Of a DNA stretch of 62,926 bases, positions 47,346 through 55,988 are shown in pieces. Position numbers and translations under genes: made by a program. Origin of the DNA: Gemmatimonadota bacterium (lineage in GTDB: Bacteria > Gemmatimonadota > Gemmatimonadetes > Gemmatimonadales > GWC2-71-9); assembly GCA_003222155.1 (NCBI GenBank), contig QHUU01000058.1, positions 1-62,926 on the forward strand, read 5' to 3'. Under the pieces are notes generated by a model that saw nothing but the letters and a program-made list of their open reading frames with translations, did no database searches and was not told where the DNA came from. Within the stretch, counting starts at the first letter, position 1. Each line of letters starts with the position of its first letter.

Positions 47346-49009
47346 TGGCGTTCGACGCGCCGGTCGTTCTCGCCGTGGCGCCGCTGGTCGGCGGGGCCGT
47401 GTGGTTCGCGGCCGCATGGGCGCGCCGGGTGCGCATCCGCCGGGCGGCGCTGTGGTCCGAGGAAACCGTGCGGCGCGCCCTCGGCGCCGGACGGCTGGGG
47501 CCCACGGCGCTCGCCGTGGCGGCGTTCCTGGGCGTCGTGGCACTGGCGGGCCCGCGCTGGGGCGAAGCGACGATCGTGGCGGAGACCCGCGCCCTGTCGC
47601 TCGTGATCGCGATGGACATTTCCCGCTCGATGCTGGCGGAGGACGCGAGCCCGAGCCGGCTGGGCAGGGCGCTGCGCGAAGGGCGCCGACTCGTACAAGA
47701 CCTGGACGGCGATCGAGTCGGCCTGCTGGCGTTCGCCGGCTCGAGCTACATCCTCTCGCCCTTGTCGATCGACGGCTCCGCGCTCACGCTCTACCTCGAT
47801 GCCCTCGATCCCGAAGTCGCGTCGCAGGGAGGGACGGGACTGGCCGGCGCGCTGCGCCAGGGAGGCGAGCTGCTGCGGGCGAGCTCCGACCTCGCCGACC
47901 GCGTCCTGGTGGTCTTCACCGACGGCGAAGCGCACGATACGCTCGCCGCGGTGACCGAGCAGGCGCAACAGCTCCGCGCCGCCGGCATCAAGCTGATCCT
48001 CGTCGCCGAGGGTGGACGCACGCCGAGCCGCATCCCCGTGCGCGACGACCATGGAGCCCTCCTCACCTATCAACGGGACGCGGAGGGGAGCGTCATCCAG
48101 ACGGCCCGGCGAGATGATGTGCTCGGCGCGCTCGCGGACGCGGCGCAGGGCACGCTCGTCGCGGCGGACCTGCCCGATCAGGCCGGGGCCGTGCGGGACC
48201 TCGTCGCCTCCTACCGGCGCGCCCGGGCGAGCGAGGCGCGCACCGAGCAGGGGAGGCTGCGCGCCTGGCTGCCGCTGCTCGTCGCCGTGGCCCTGCTCGT
48301 CACCCAGGCGGCCACGCGGCGCACTGCGGCACTCATCGGTGTCGCGCTGTGGTGTCTCCTGCCACCGCCCACCGCGGCGCAGCAGCCCGCACGGCCTCGC
48401 AGCCCCGCGGAGAAGGCGTGGGACCGCCACGACCTCCCGGGCGCCCGCGCCGCCTATCTGGCCGAGCTCGCCGCGCGCCGCAAGGACGATACGGCGTGGT
48501 ACAACGCGGGCACCGCGGCGCTCGCGGACTCTGACGCGGAGACCGCGCGGGGAAGCCTCACCCACGCCGCGGCGTCGCTCGACCCCGACGTGCGGTTTCG
48601 CGCGCTCTTCAATCTCGGCTTGCTCGCGCTGAGCCAGGCCATGGCCGACAGCGCGGCACGCGAGTCCGGCCTCGCCGACGCCGAGCGGGCATACCGCGAA
48701 GCCCTGCTGCTCCGGCCGCACGACCTCGGCGCCAAATGGAACCTCGAGCTCGCCGTGCGCCACCAGCACGGCAGCAGCAGCCGGAGCAACCCGCCCTCCG
48801 GGGGCAATGGCGGGGGCGGGCCTCAGAGCGCCGGCGGCGGGGGATCCGGCCGGGGGCGCTCCCAAGGCAGCGCCGGCGTGCAGGGCGGCATGAGCCCGGC
48901 GCAGGCGGACCAAGTGCTGCGCTCGATCGGCCAGCAGGAGCTCAAGACCCGACGGGACCGCACCGGGCAGACCCGCCGCGCCGTCGAGCCCGGCGTGAAA
49001 GACTGGTGA
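47342..49009 (+). CDS. batB: BatB-BatC fusion (VWA plus TPR)
   Basis: 555 residues. BatB part: N-terminal membrane helices and a VWA domain with DISRSMLAEDASPSR and VFTDGEAHDT (about residues 80-290). A second membrane pair lies at ~316-350. A periplasmic TPR region follows (AEKAWDRHDLPGARAAYLAELAARR, AERAYREALLLRPHDLGAKWNLELA), equivalent to BatC. The tail is Gly/Ser-rich (GGNGGGGPQSAGGGG). Start GTG 47342 or ATG 47345. Confidence 0.87.
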   Translation: MMAFDAPVVLAVAPLVGGAVWFAAAWARRVRIRRAALWSEETVRRALGAGRLGPTALAVAAFLGVVALAGPRWGEATIVAETRALSLVIAMDISRSMLAEDASPSRLGRALREGRRLVQDLDGDRVGLLAFAGSSYILSPLSIDGSALTLYLDALDPEVASQGGTGLAGALRQGGELLRASSDLADRVLVVFTDGEAHDTLAAVTEQAQQLRAAGIKLILVAEGGRTPSRIPVRDDHGALLTYQRDAEGSVIQTARRDDVLGALADAAQGTLVAADLPDQAGAVRDLVASYRRARASEARTEQGRLRAWLPLLVAVALLVTQAATRRTAALIGVALWCLLPPPTAAQQPARPRSPAEKAWDRHDLPGARAAYLAELAARRKDDTAWYNAGTAALADSDAETARGSLTHAAASLDPDVRFRALFNLGLLALSQAMADSAARESGLADAERAYREALLLRPHDLGAKWNLELAVRHQHGSSSRSNPPSGGNGGGGPQSAGGGGSGRGRSQGSAGVQGGMSPAQADQVLRSIGQQELKTRRDRTGQTRRAVEPGVKDW

Positions 49010-51387
49010 TGCTCGCGCTCTGGGTGCTCGCCGCGCTGCAGAGCGGGCCGGCACCCGACGTCACGGCGCGGGTGGACCGCTCGCACGTCACGGCGGGTGA
49101 CGATCTGCTGCTCACGATTCGCGCCCGCACGCGATCCGCCGCCCCGGTGACCCTGGCCCTCCCGGCGCTCACGGGATTCACGGTCGTCGGATCGCGCGAA
49201 GTCACGGAGGTGACGCTCGAGGCGCTCGGTGGCCCGGTGCGCATCACCACCCGCGAGCTCGAGCTGCGGGCGCAGCGCCCGGGGGCGCTGGTGATCGGAC
49301 CGGTGCGCGTGGAGCAGGGTGGCCGGCGGGTCACGACCGCCGCGCTGACCGTCACCGTGGACAGCGCGAGGGTGGGCCTCGCCACCGCTGTGTCGCCGAT
49401 CGCGCGACGGCTGATCGAGACGGCCACGCCGCCGACCTCCGATGAGAAGGGGGACCAGGTCGGGCTGAGCGTGCTCCTCCCCGGGGACTCCGTGCTCGTG
49501 GGCCAGCAGCTCGACGTGCTCGCGGTGGCGTGGTTTCCCCGCGACCTGCGAACGCGGCTCCGACGGGCGCCGATTCTCACGTTGCAGACGCCGGAAGGCG
49601 TCTGGTCGTATCCCGGTGCCGCGCCGAGCGAGGTCGTCGCTTCGCGGTTGGTGCGGGGACGCTGGCTCGATCTGTTCGTCGCGCACGAGGCCGTATTTCC
49701 CCTCGCTCCCGGCCGCATCTTCATTCCCCCCGCCACCGTCGAGTACGCGGTGCCGGCCAGCTTTTCGTTTTTCAGCCGTGAGGAGCAGTACTCTCTGCGG
49801 AGCGATACGGTGCCGGTGCACGTGCTGCCGCTGCCGGGCGCGCCGGCGGCGGGCGATCCGCCCGCAGTCGCGCAGGGGCTCACGCTCGACCTCCGGCTCG
49901 ATCCGCCCAATGGTCGGGTGGGCGAGCCGATCGCCGTGACGGCCACGCTCGCGGGAGTCGGGAACGTGGCGCTGTGGCCCGAGCCCGCGATCGCCTGGCC
50001 GCCGGGGTTTCGCTCCTATCCCGGGGAGACGGGCACGCGCATCGAGGCCCGCCAGGGCCGCGTCGCAGGGGCCAAGACCTTCCACTATCTCGTGATGCCG
50101 GACTCCGCGGGGTCGTTCCAGCTGCCGGCGCTGCGTTATTCCTACTATGACGTCGCGTCGGGAGACGCGGCCACGGCCACACTCGCCCCTCGCGCGCTGA
50201 TGGTGGCGGCCGGGCTCGAGCCCCGGGCGCCCCGGGCGCTTCCGCCGCTCGAGCGCGGGCGTGGTCCGGTTTGGACGGACGAGCTGGCGCACGACCTCGT
50301 CCCGTGGGGATGGCTCGTGCTGTTCGTGGGCCCGCCGCTCCTTGCCTGGCTGTGGCGCCGCCGCCGGCCGACGGCGCCGATTCGCGTCGCCGCGCCCGCG
50401 CCTGCTCCGCTGAGCCGGATCGGCCGGGCGGAACGGGAGTTCCACGCGCTGCTCGCGAGCCACGTCCCGGACGCCGAGGCCCGCGATGGCGACGGACTGG
50501 GCCGCGCGCTGCGCGCCGCGGGCGTCGAGAGCCCGATCGCCGATCACGTGATGCGGTTGCGGGATCGGCTGCGCGCGGCCCGGTACGGTCCGCGCGCGCC
50601 GGGCGACGCGGCGCAGCTTGCATCGGAGCTGGAACAGGTGCTGCGGGTGCTGGGAGGCGATCCCGCCCGGACGGGACGGCGTGGCCGGGACGGCCGGGTC
50701 GTTGCCGCCGTCGTCCTGGGGGCCGCGGCGTGCGGGTCGCTGGGAGCGGTGCCGCGGCCGGCCGCGGCCCAGGCGCTCGGCGCCGAGGCGTTGTACGAGG
50801 CTGGGGCGCTGCGCGCCGCGGCCGATTCCTTTGCGGCGCGCGCCGCGGCCCAACCGCGCGTGCCCGCGCACTGGTACAACCTGGGCGCGACGCTGTATCG
50901 TGCCGGGGCGGACGGCAAGGCGAGTGCGGCTTGGGCCATTGCGGCCCGGCTTGCACCGCGGGACGAAACCGTGCGACGCGCCCGCGAGCTGCTTCCGCCC
51001 CCGGATGCTCCCAGCGAGCCGCTCTTCGTCGTCGGGTTCGCGACCCCCGGTGAATGGGCCCTCGTGGCCGCCGTGTTGTGGAGCGCCATGTGGATGGTCG
51101 CCGCCGGCGGGCGCCGACGGGTAGTTCTCGCCACGGTGGCGCTGGCCACGGCTGCGACGGTGGGACTGGGCGTGCGGGAGGCACTGCGGCGGGGCCAGCC
51201 CATCGCGATCGTGGTGCATCCCGCGACGTCGGTGCGCGTGGCGCCGTATGGCAGCGCCAGCGCGGCGGCGACGGTCGAAGCTGGCGCCGCGCTGCTGGTC
51301 GATCGGGCCTTCGGCGGGTGGCTCGAGGTGCATCGCCAGGACGGCGTCCGTGGCTGGGTGCTCGCGGCCGAAGTGACCCGGCTGTGA
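49009..51387 (+). CDS. batD: BatD-BatE fusion (BatD, TPR, SH3)
   Basis: 792 residues. A signal-like start precedes BatD beta-sandwich repeats (residues ~18-400: DVTARVDRSHVTAGDDLLLTI, LVGQQLDVLAVAWFPRDL). A membrane helix lies near 430-448 and a helical cytoplasmic region near 470-560. A BatE-like TPR pair (~587-650) and two further helices follow. The C-terminus is a bacterial SH3 domain (~730-792, VRVAPYGSASAAATVEAGAALLV, GWLEVHRQDGVRGWV). In Bacteroides these are separate genes. ATG at 49009, with an in-frame GTG 3 bases earlier. Confidence 0.87.
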   Translation: MLALWVLAALQSGPAPDVTARVDRSHVTAGDDLLLTIRARTRSAAPVTLALPALTGFTVVGSREVTEVTLEALGGPVRITTRELELRAQRPGALVIGPVRVEQGGRRVTTAALTVTVDSARVGLATAVSPIARRLIETATPPTSDEKGDQVGLSVLLPGDSVLVGQQLDVLAVAWFPRDLRTRLRRAPILTLQTPEGVWSYPGAAPSEVVASRLVRGRWLDLFVAHEAVFPLAPGRIFIPPATVEYAVPASFSFFSREEQYSLRSDTVPVHVLPLPGAPAAGDPPAVAQGLTLDLRLDPPNGRVGEPIAVTATLAGVGNVALWPEPAIAWPPGFRSYPGETGTRIEARQGRVAGAKTFHYLVMPDSAGSFQLPALRYSYYDVASGDAATATLAPRALMVAAGLEPRAPRALPPLERGRGPVWTDELAHDLVPWGWLVLFVGPPLLAWLWRRRRPTAPIRVAAPAPAPLSRIGRAEREFHALLASHVPDAEARDGDGLGRALRAAGVESPIADHVMRLRDRLRAARYGPRAPGDAAQLASELEQVLRVLGGDPARTGRRGRDGRVVAAVVLGAAACGSLGAVPRPAAAQALGAEALYEAGALRAAADSFAARAAAQPRVPAHWYNLGATLYRAGADGKASAAWAIAARLAPRDETVRRARELLPPPDAPSEPLFVVGFATPGEWALVAAVLWSAMWMVAAGGRRRVVLATVALATAATVGLGVREALRRGQPIAIVVHPATSVRVAPYGSASAAATVEAGAALLVDRAFGGWLEVHRQDGVRGWVLAAEVTRL

Positions 51388-53069
51388 CGGTGCAGAGCGC
51401 CGTGCGGATCGCCGTGCTGGCTCCCCAGGTGGCGGATCAGATCGCGGCCGGCGAAGTCGTGGAGCGGCCCGCGTCGGTCGTGAAGGAGCTCGTGGAGAAC
51501 GCGCTCGACGCCGGAGCGCGGGCGATCCGCGTGGAAATCGAGGACGGCGGGAAGAGCCTGATCCGGGTGAGCGACGACGGCGAGGGAATGGGCCGCGCCG
51601 ACGCGGAGCTGGCGCTGTCGCGCCACGCCACGAGCAAGATCCGCGAGGCCGCCGACCTGATCGGGGTCGGCACGTTCGGCTTCCGGGGCGAGGCGCTGCC
51701 CGCGATCGCCTCGGTGTCCCGGTTCGAGCTCGAGACCTCGCCTGACGGCGTCACCGGCACGAGGCTGCGGCTGGTCGGCGGCAAGCGCGAAGCGGTCGAC
51801 GACGTCGTGCGCCAGCGGGGGACGACGGTGACGGTGCGTGCCCTGTTCTTCAATACGCCCGCGCGCCGCAAGTTCCTGCGGGCCCAGGCGACGGAGACGC
51901 GCGCGGTCGCGGAAGCGGTCACGCTGCTGGCGTTGACCCGTCCCGACACGGCGTTCACGCTGTCGAGCGACGAGCGCACCCTGATCGACGTGCGCCCCGC
52001 GGCCGATGCCATCGAGCGTGTCGCGGCCCTGTGGGGTGGGGCGCTCGCCGACACGCTGCTCCCGATCGCCCACCGCGAGGGCCCGCTCGAGGTGCGCGGA
52101 TTCGCCCAGCGTCCCGCGCAGGCGAAGCCCACCGGCCGGAAAGGCTACGTGTTCGTGCGCGGCCGGCCGATCCGCGATCCATTCATCCTGCGCGCGGCCG
52201 AGGCCGGCTACCGCTCGACGCTCGCGCCGGACGACCGTCCCTCGCTGATTCTGTTCCTGGATCTGCCGGGGGACGCCGTGGACGTGAACGTCCACCCGTC
52301 GAAGCTGGAGGTGCGGTTCCGCGACAAGTTTTTCGTGGAGAAGGTCGTGCAGGAGGCGGTGCGTGGGGCGCTGGGGCCGCTCACCGCGGCTGCGCCGCTG
52401 GGGGCTGGGGACTCGGGATTCGGGGCTCGGGTATCGTGGAGCGACGGGTCGGTGCCCCAGGACTTGTTTGCGGATCCCCGCGTCCCGAGTCCCGAGCCCC
52501 GAGCCCCGCCGCTGCTTCAAGTGTTCGACACCTACATCCTGTTCCAGTCCGACTCCGGAGTTGCGATCGTGGACCAGCACTCGGCGCACGAGCGTGTGTT
52601 GTACGAGCGGGTGATGCGCCAGCTCACCGGCGACGGCGCACCGGCGCAGCGGCTGCTGCTGCCGCTCACGCTCGACTTTTCGGGCCCCGAGCTCGAGGCG
52701 ATCGAGGCGCACCGCGAGCTGCTGCGCCGCGTGGGTTTCGAGGTGGAGCCGTTCTCGGGGCGGAGCGTGGTCGTGCACACCGCGCCCAACCCCCATCCCC
52801 GGTTCGACGCCGCGCGCTGCCTCCAGGAGCTCGTCGCCGATCTCGCGGGAGGACGGTTCGGCGCGCTCGCCAACCGGCTGGAGCGCTTCGCGGCGACGTT
52901 CGCCTGTCGCGCGGCCATCAAGGCGGGCCAGCGGCTCGAGGTAGAGGAGATGCGCGAGCTCGTGCTTCGTCTGCTCGGCGCGACGCTGCCGGCGCACGAC
53001 GTGCACGGCCGACCCACGATCGTACAGCTGCCCAAGGGGGAGCTGGAGCGGAGATTTGGGCGATCCTGA
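51384..53069 (+). CDS. mutL: DNA mismatch repair protein MutL
   Basis: 561 residues. The GHKL ATPase N-domain is intact: QIAAGEVVERPASVVKELVENALDAGA, GFRGEALPAIASVS and FFNTPARRKFL. The C-terminal domain carries the endonuclease motif as DQHSAHERVLYE (D397; family consensus DQHA-x2-E-x4-E) and AC-R-A in FACRAAIKAG. The CPHGRP zinc-site motif reads DVHGRP (539-544), losing its Cys. The linker (~335-375) is encoded by a G-rich palindrome. mutS is not nearby. Confidence 0.95.
   Translation: MTVQSAVRIAVLAPQVADQIAAGEVVERPASVVKELVENALDAGARAIRVEIEDGGKSLIRVSDDGEGMGRADAELALSRHATSKIREAADLIGVGTFGFRGEALPAIASVSRFELETSPDGVTGTRLRLVGGKREAVDDVVRQRGTTVTVRALFFNTPARRKFLRAQATETRAVAEAVTLLALTRPDTAFTLSSDERTLIDVRPAADAIERVAALWGGALADTLLPIAHREGPLEVRGFAQRPAQAKPTGRKGYVFVRGRPIRDPFILRAAEAGYRSTLAPDDRPSLILFLDLPGDAVDVNVHPSKLEVRFRDKFFVEKVVQEAVRGALGPLTAAAPLGAGDSGFGARVSWSDGSVPQDLFADPRVPSPEPRAPPLLQVFDTYILFQSDSGVAIVDQHSAHERVLYERVMRQLTGDGAPAQRLLLPLTLDFSGPELEAIEAHRELLRRVGFEVEPFSGRSVVVHTAPNPHPRFDAARCLQELVADLAGGRFGALANRLERFAATFACRAAIKAGQRLEVEEMRELVLRLLGATLPAHDVHGRPTIVQLPKGELERRFGRS
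52401..52507. repeat. G-rich imperfect palindrome in the mutL linker
   Basis: A 31-base left arm of GGGGCT/GGGACTCGGG units (52401-52431) and a right arm (52477-52507) that is its reverse complement at about 25 of 31 positions. The arms are separated by 45 bases, and the reading frame passes straight through (GAGDSGFGAR and PRVPSPEPRAP). Confidence 0.75.
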
Positions 53070-54042
53070 GACCCCGCCCCTCACTCCCGTGCTCGTCGGT
53101 CCGACCGGCGTCGGCAAGACGGCGGTCGTCGCGGCGTGGGGGGCGCTCGAGCCCATCACCGTCGTCTCGGCGGACGCGCGCCAGACCTACCGCGGCCTGG
53201 ACATCGGGACCGCGAAGCCGCCGGGCGAGCTCCTGGCCCGCGTGCCGCACGTGGGCCTCGATGTGGTGGAGCCGGGCGAGCGCTACAGCGCCGGGCGATT
53301 TGCAAGCGACGCGGCGGCGTGGCTGGCCGGGATCCGCAGGGCCGGCCGCCAACCGGTGGTCGTGGGCGGAACCGGGTTCTACGTGCGGGCGTTGGCGGAG
53401 GGCCTGTTCCACGAGCCGCCGCTCGACCCCGCTCGGCGCGAGCGGCTGCGCGCCTGGACGGCGCGGCTGCCGGCGGCGCGGCTGGCGCATTGGGCGGCGC
53501 GCCTCGACCGGCGGTTCGCGGGCGGCGGGCGGCAGCGGGCCGCGCGTGCGATCGAGGTGGCGCTGCTCACGGGGCGCGGCCTGAGCTGGTGGCAGGAGCA
53601 CGCGCGCGCGGTCGGCGCGATGCGTCCGTGGTACATTCATCTCACGCTGCCGCGCGACGCGCTCGAGCGGCGGATCGCCGAGCGCGTGGACGCGATGCTC
53701 GCGGCAGGGCTCGTCGACGAGGTCCGCCGTACGCTCGGCCGGCCCGTCGCCCCGGACTCGTCGGGGCTGGATGGCGTGGGCTACCGCGAGGTGGTGGCCA
53801 TGCTCGCGGGACGGCTGCCGGAGCGGGGGCTGCGGGACGCGATCGTGGTGGCGACGCGGCGGTACGCCAAGAGACAAGAGACGTGGTTCAGACATCAACT
53901 GCGGGACGGGGGACGGGGGACGGGGGAGGGGTCAGTCTGGACGCTCGATGCCGTGGAGGCGCCCGAAGTGCTCGCTGCACGGATCGTAGATCGTTGGCAC
54001 AACGTTACCCCTCCCTCGTCGCCCATCCCCCGTCCCGTTTGA
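53056..54042 (+). CDS. miaA: tRNA dimethylallyltransferase MiaA
   Basis: 328 residues. P-loop GPTGVGKT, then SADARQTYRGLDIGTAKP, VGGTGFYVRALAEG and RYAKRQETWFRH are characteristic. It prenylates A37 of tRNAs reading UNN codons. TTG start at 53056 inside mutL. The last ~45 residues (after GGRGTGEG) are not conserved and are bracketed by the two arms of a G-rich inverted repeat. Confidence 0.95.
   Translation: MGDPETPPLTPVLVGPTGVGKTAVVAAWGALEPITVVSADARQTYRGLDIGTAKPPGELLARVPHVGLDVVEPGERYSAGRFASDAAAWLAGIRRAGRQPVVVGGTGFYVRALAEGLFHEPPLDPARRERLRAWTARLPAARLAHWAARLDRRFAGGGRQRAARAIEVALLTGRGLSWWQEHARAVGAMRPWYIHLTLPRDALERRIAERVDAMLAAGLVDEVRRTLGRPVAPDSSGLDGVGYREVVAMLAGRLPERGLRDAIVVATRRYAKRQETWFRHQLRDGGRGTGEGSVWTLDAVEAPEVLAARIVDRWHNVTPPSSPIPRPV
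53903..54036. repeat. 30-base G-rich inverted repeat at the miaA 3' end
   Basis: The left arm (53903-53932) is built of GGGAC/GGGGGAC units. The right arm (54007-54036) is its reverse complement at 27 of 30 positions; 74 bases separate them. The left arm also fits a G-quadruplex pattern (four or more runs of G3+). The right arm ends 8 bases before the bshA ATG. Confidence 0.82.
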
Positions 54043-54043
54043 C

Positions 54044-55171
54044 ATGAGAATCGGGATCACGTGCTATCCCACCTACGGCGGCTCCGGAGCCGTGGCCACC
54101 GAGCTGGGGCTCGAGCTCGCGCGCCGGGGCCACGAGATCCATTTCGTCTCCTACGCGAGCCCCTTCCGCCTGCGCGGCTACGCCGAGCGCGTGACCTTTC
54201 ACGAAGTCACGCAGCCCGAGTACCCGCTGTTCGAGCAGTCTTCCCCCTATGCCCTCGCGCTCGCGGTGAAGCAGCACGAGGTCGCGATGCGGGAGAAGCT
54301 CGACATCATGCACGTCCATTACGCCATCCCCCACGCCGCCACGGCGTGGCTCGCCAAGCAGATGCTGAAGGGACAGCAGGACCTGAAGATCGTCACGACC
54401 CTGCACGGAACCGACATCACGCTGGTGGGCCAGGATCCTTCCTATTACACGCTCACCAAGTTCTCGATCGAGCAATCGGACCGGGTGACGGCGGTGTCGG
54501 CGTTCCTGCGGGACGAGACCTATCGCGCCTTCGGGTGCGCAGGGTGTGACGTGGTGGTGATTCCCAATTTCATCGCGGCGTCCGAGTATCACCCGGCCAC
54601 GGACCCACGTCCCCGCCGCTCGCTCGCCCCGCCCGACCACAAGGTGCTCGTGCACGTGTCGAACTTCCGGCCCGTCAAGCGCGTGCGCGATGTGGTGCGG
54701 GTGTTCGCCGGGATCCGTCGGGAGCTCCCGGCCACGCTCGTGCTGGTGGGCGACGGGCCGGACCGCGATGCCGCCGAGCAGGAGACCGACCGGCTGAAGC
54801 TGCGGCGCGACGTCCGCTTTTTCGGGAAAGTGGACAACGTGGCCGACATCCTGCGGGGCAGTGACCTGTTCCTGCTGCCCTCGGAGACCGAGTCGTTCGG
54901 GCTCGCCGCGCTCGAAGCGATGGCGTGCGCCGTCCCCGTCCTCGCGAGCGCGGTGGGCGGTCTGCCGGAGGTCGTCGTGGACGGGGAGACGGGGTTTCTT
55001 ACGCCCCCCGGAGATGTCGACGCGATGATCGCCCGCGGCGTGCGCGTATTGCGGGACGGAGCGCTCCACGCCCGGCTCCGGGACGCGGCGGCCCGGCGGG
55101 CGCTCGACTTCGCCGCGGACCGCGTCGTGCCGCAGTACGAGCAGCTGTACGGGGACGTGCTCGGTGCTTGA
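54044..55171 (+). CDS. bshA: N-acetyl-alpha-D-glucosaminyl L-malate synthase BshA
   Basis: A 375-residue GT4 enzyme. MRIGITCYPTYGGSGAVATELG, the HVHYAIPHA segment, LHGTDITLVG and the E-x7-E in ETESFGLAALEAMACAVP match BshA closely. It makes GlcNAc-malate, the first step of bacillithiol, a low-molecular-weight thiol. bshB and bshC are not in the window. It starts 1 base after the miaA stop and overlaps the UbiA gene by 8 bases. Confidence 0.92.
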   Translation: MRIGITCYPTYGGSGAVATELGLELARRGHEIHFVSYASPFRLRGYAERVTFHEVTQPEYPLFEQSSPYALALAVKQHEVAMREKLDIMHVHYAIPHAATAWLAKQMLKGQQDLKIVTTLHGTDITLVGQDPSYYTLTKFSIEQSDRVTAVSAFLRDETYRAFGCAGCDVVVIPNFIAASEYHPATDPRPRRSLAPPDHKVLVHVSNFRPVKRVRDVVRVFAGIRRELPATLVLVGDGPDRDAAEQETDRLKLRRDVRFFGKVDNVADILRGSDLFLLPSETESFGLAALEAMACAVPVLASAVGGLPEVVVDGETGFLTPPGDVDAMIARGVRVLRDGALHARLRDAAARRALDFAADRVVPQYEQLYGDVLGA

Positions 55172-55988
55172 CGTGCTGCGGCTCGTGCGCGCCTACAATC
55201 TGCTGCTCGCCGCGCTCGGCGTTCTCGCCGGCGGCTGGATCGCGCTCGGCGCCCTCACCACGCCGCGCGTCCTGTGGTTCGCGGGCCTCGCGGCCATTGG
55301 CTTCGGAGCGGCTGGCAACGCGCTCAACGACATCTGGGACCGCGCGGGAGACCGTGTGAACCGGCCCGGCGGCGAGCGCCCCCTCGCCGCGGGCCGCCTC
55401 ACGCGCGGGACCGCGGACCTGTGCGTCGCGGCCGGCGCGCTGGTCGGTCTGACGGCGGCGGCGCTGGTCAACGGCGGCGCCATCCTCGTGGGCGCCGCCG
55501 CGCTGGTGGTGATGATCGTCTACTCCCCGGTGCTCAAGCGCCGCGGTCTCCCGGGAAACGTCGCGGTGGCGCTCGTCGCGGGACTCCCGCTCCTGTACGG
55601 GGCTATCGCCGTGGATCGGCCCTCCGCGGGCCTCGTTCCCTGGGCCCTCGCGGCGTGGCTGCACCTGGTGCGTGAGATCGTGAAGGATCTGGACGACCAG
55701 GCCGGGGATGCCGCCCTGGGCCGGCGTACGCTACCGCTCCGGCTCGGGGCCCGGCGGGCGGGAGTCGTCGCGGCCGTCTTGGCCGCGGCATTCGTGCCGC
55801 TCTCCCTGGCGCTGCCGGCGCAGGCCCACTATGGAGGGGCATACTTCCTCATCGCGCTGTTCGCCCAGCTCGCCGTGCTCGCGGTTGCGAGCCGCCTGTT
55901 CGCCGGGCACAGCGCCCGCAACAGTCTGCTGCTCAAAGGAGCGATGCTCGTGGGAATCGTGGCACTGGTGGCGGGGCGGGTCAAATGA
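55164..55988 (+). CDS. UbiA-family prenyltransferase (digeranylgeranylglyceryl-phosphate-synthase-like)
   Basis: 274 residues, eight to nine membrane helices. The first Asp-rich motif is NALNDIWDRAGDRVNRPGGERPLAAG and the second is REIVKDLDDQAGD. NRPxRPLxxG and short length match the archaeal-type geranylgeranylglycerol-phosphate group that also occurs in some Bacteroidota and Gemmatimonadota. The acceptor is uncertain. GTG start inside bshA. Confidence 0.82.
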   Translation: MLDVLRLVRAYNLLLAALGVLAGGWIALGALTTPRVLWFAGLAAIGFGAAGNALNDIWDRAGDRVNRPGGERPLAAGRLTRGTADLCVAAGALVGLTAAALVNGGAILVGAAALVVMIVYSPVLKRRGLPGNVAVALVAGLPLLYGAIAVDRPSAGLVPWALAAWLHLVREIVKDLDDQAGDAALGRRTLPLRLGARRAGVVAAVLAAAFVPLSLALPAQAHYGGAYFLIALFAQLAVLAVASRLFAGHSARNSLLLKGAMLVGIVALVAGRVK

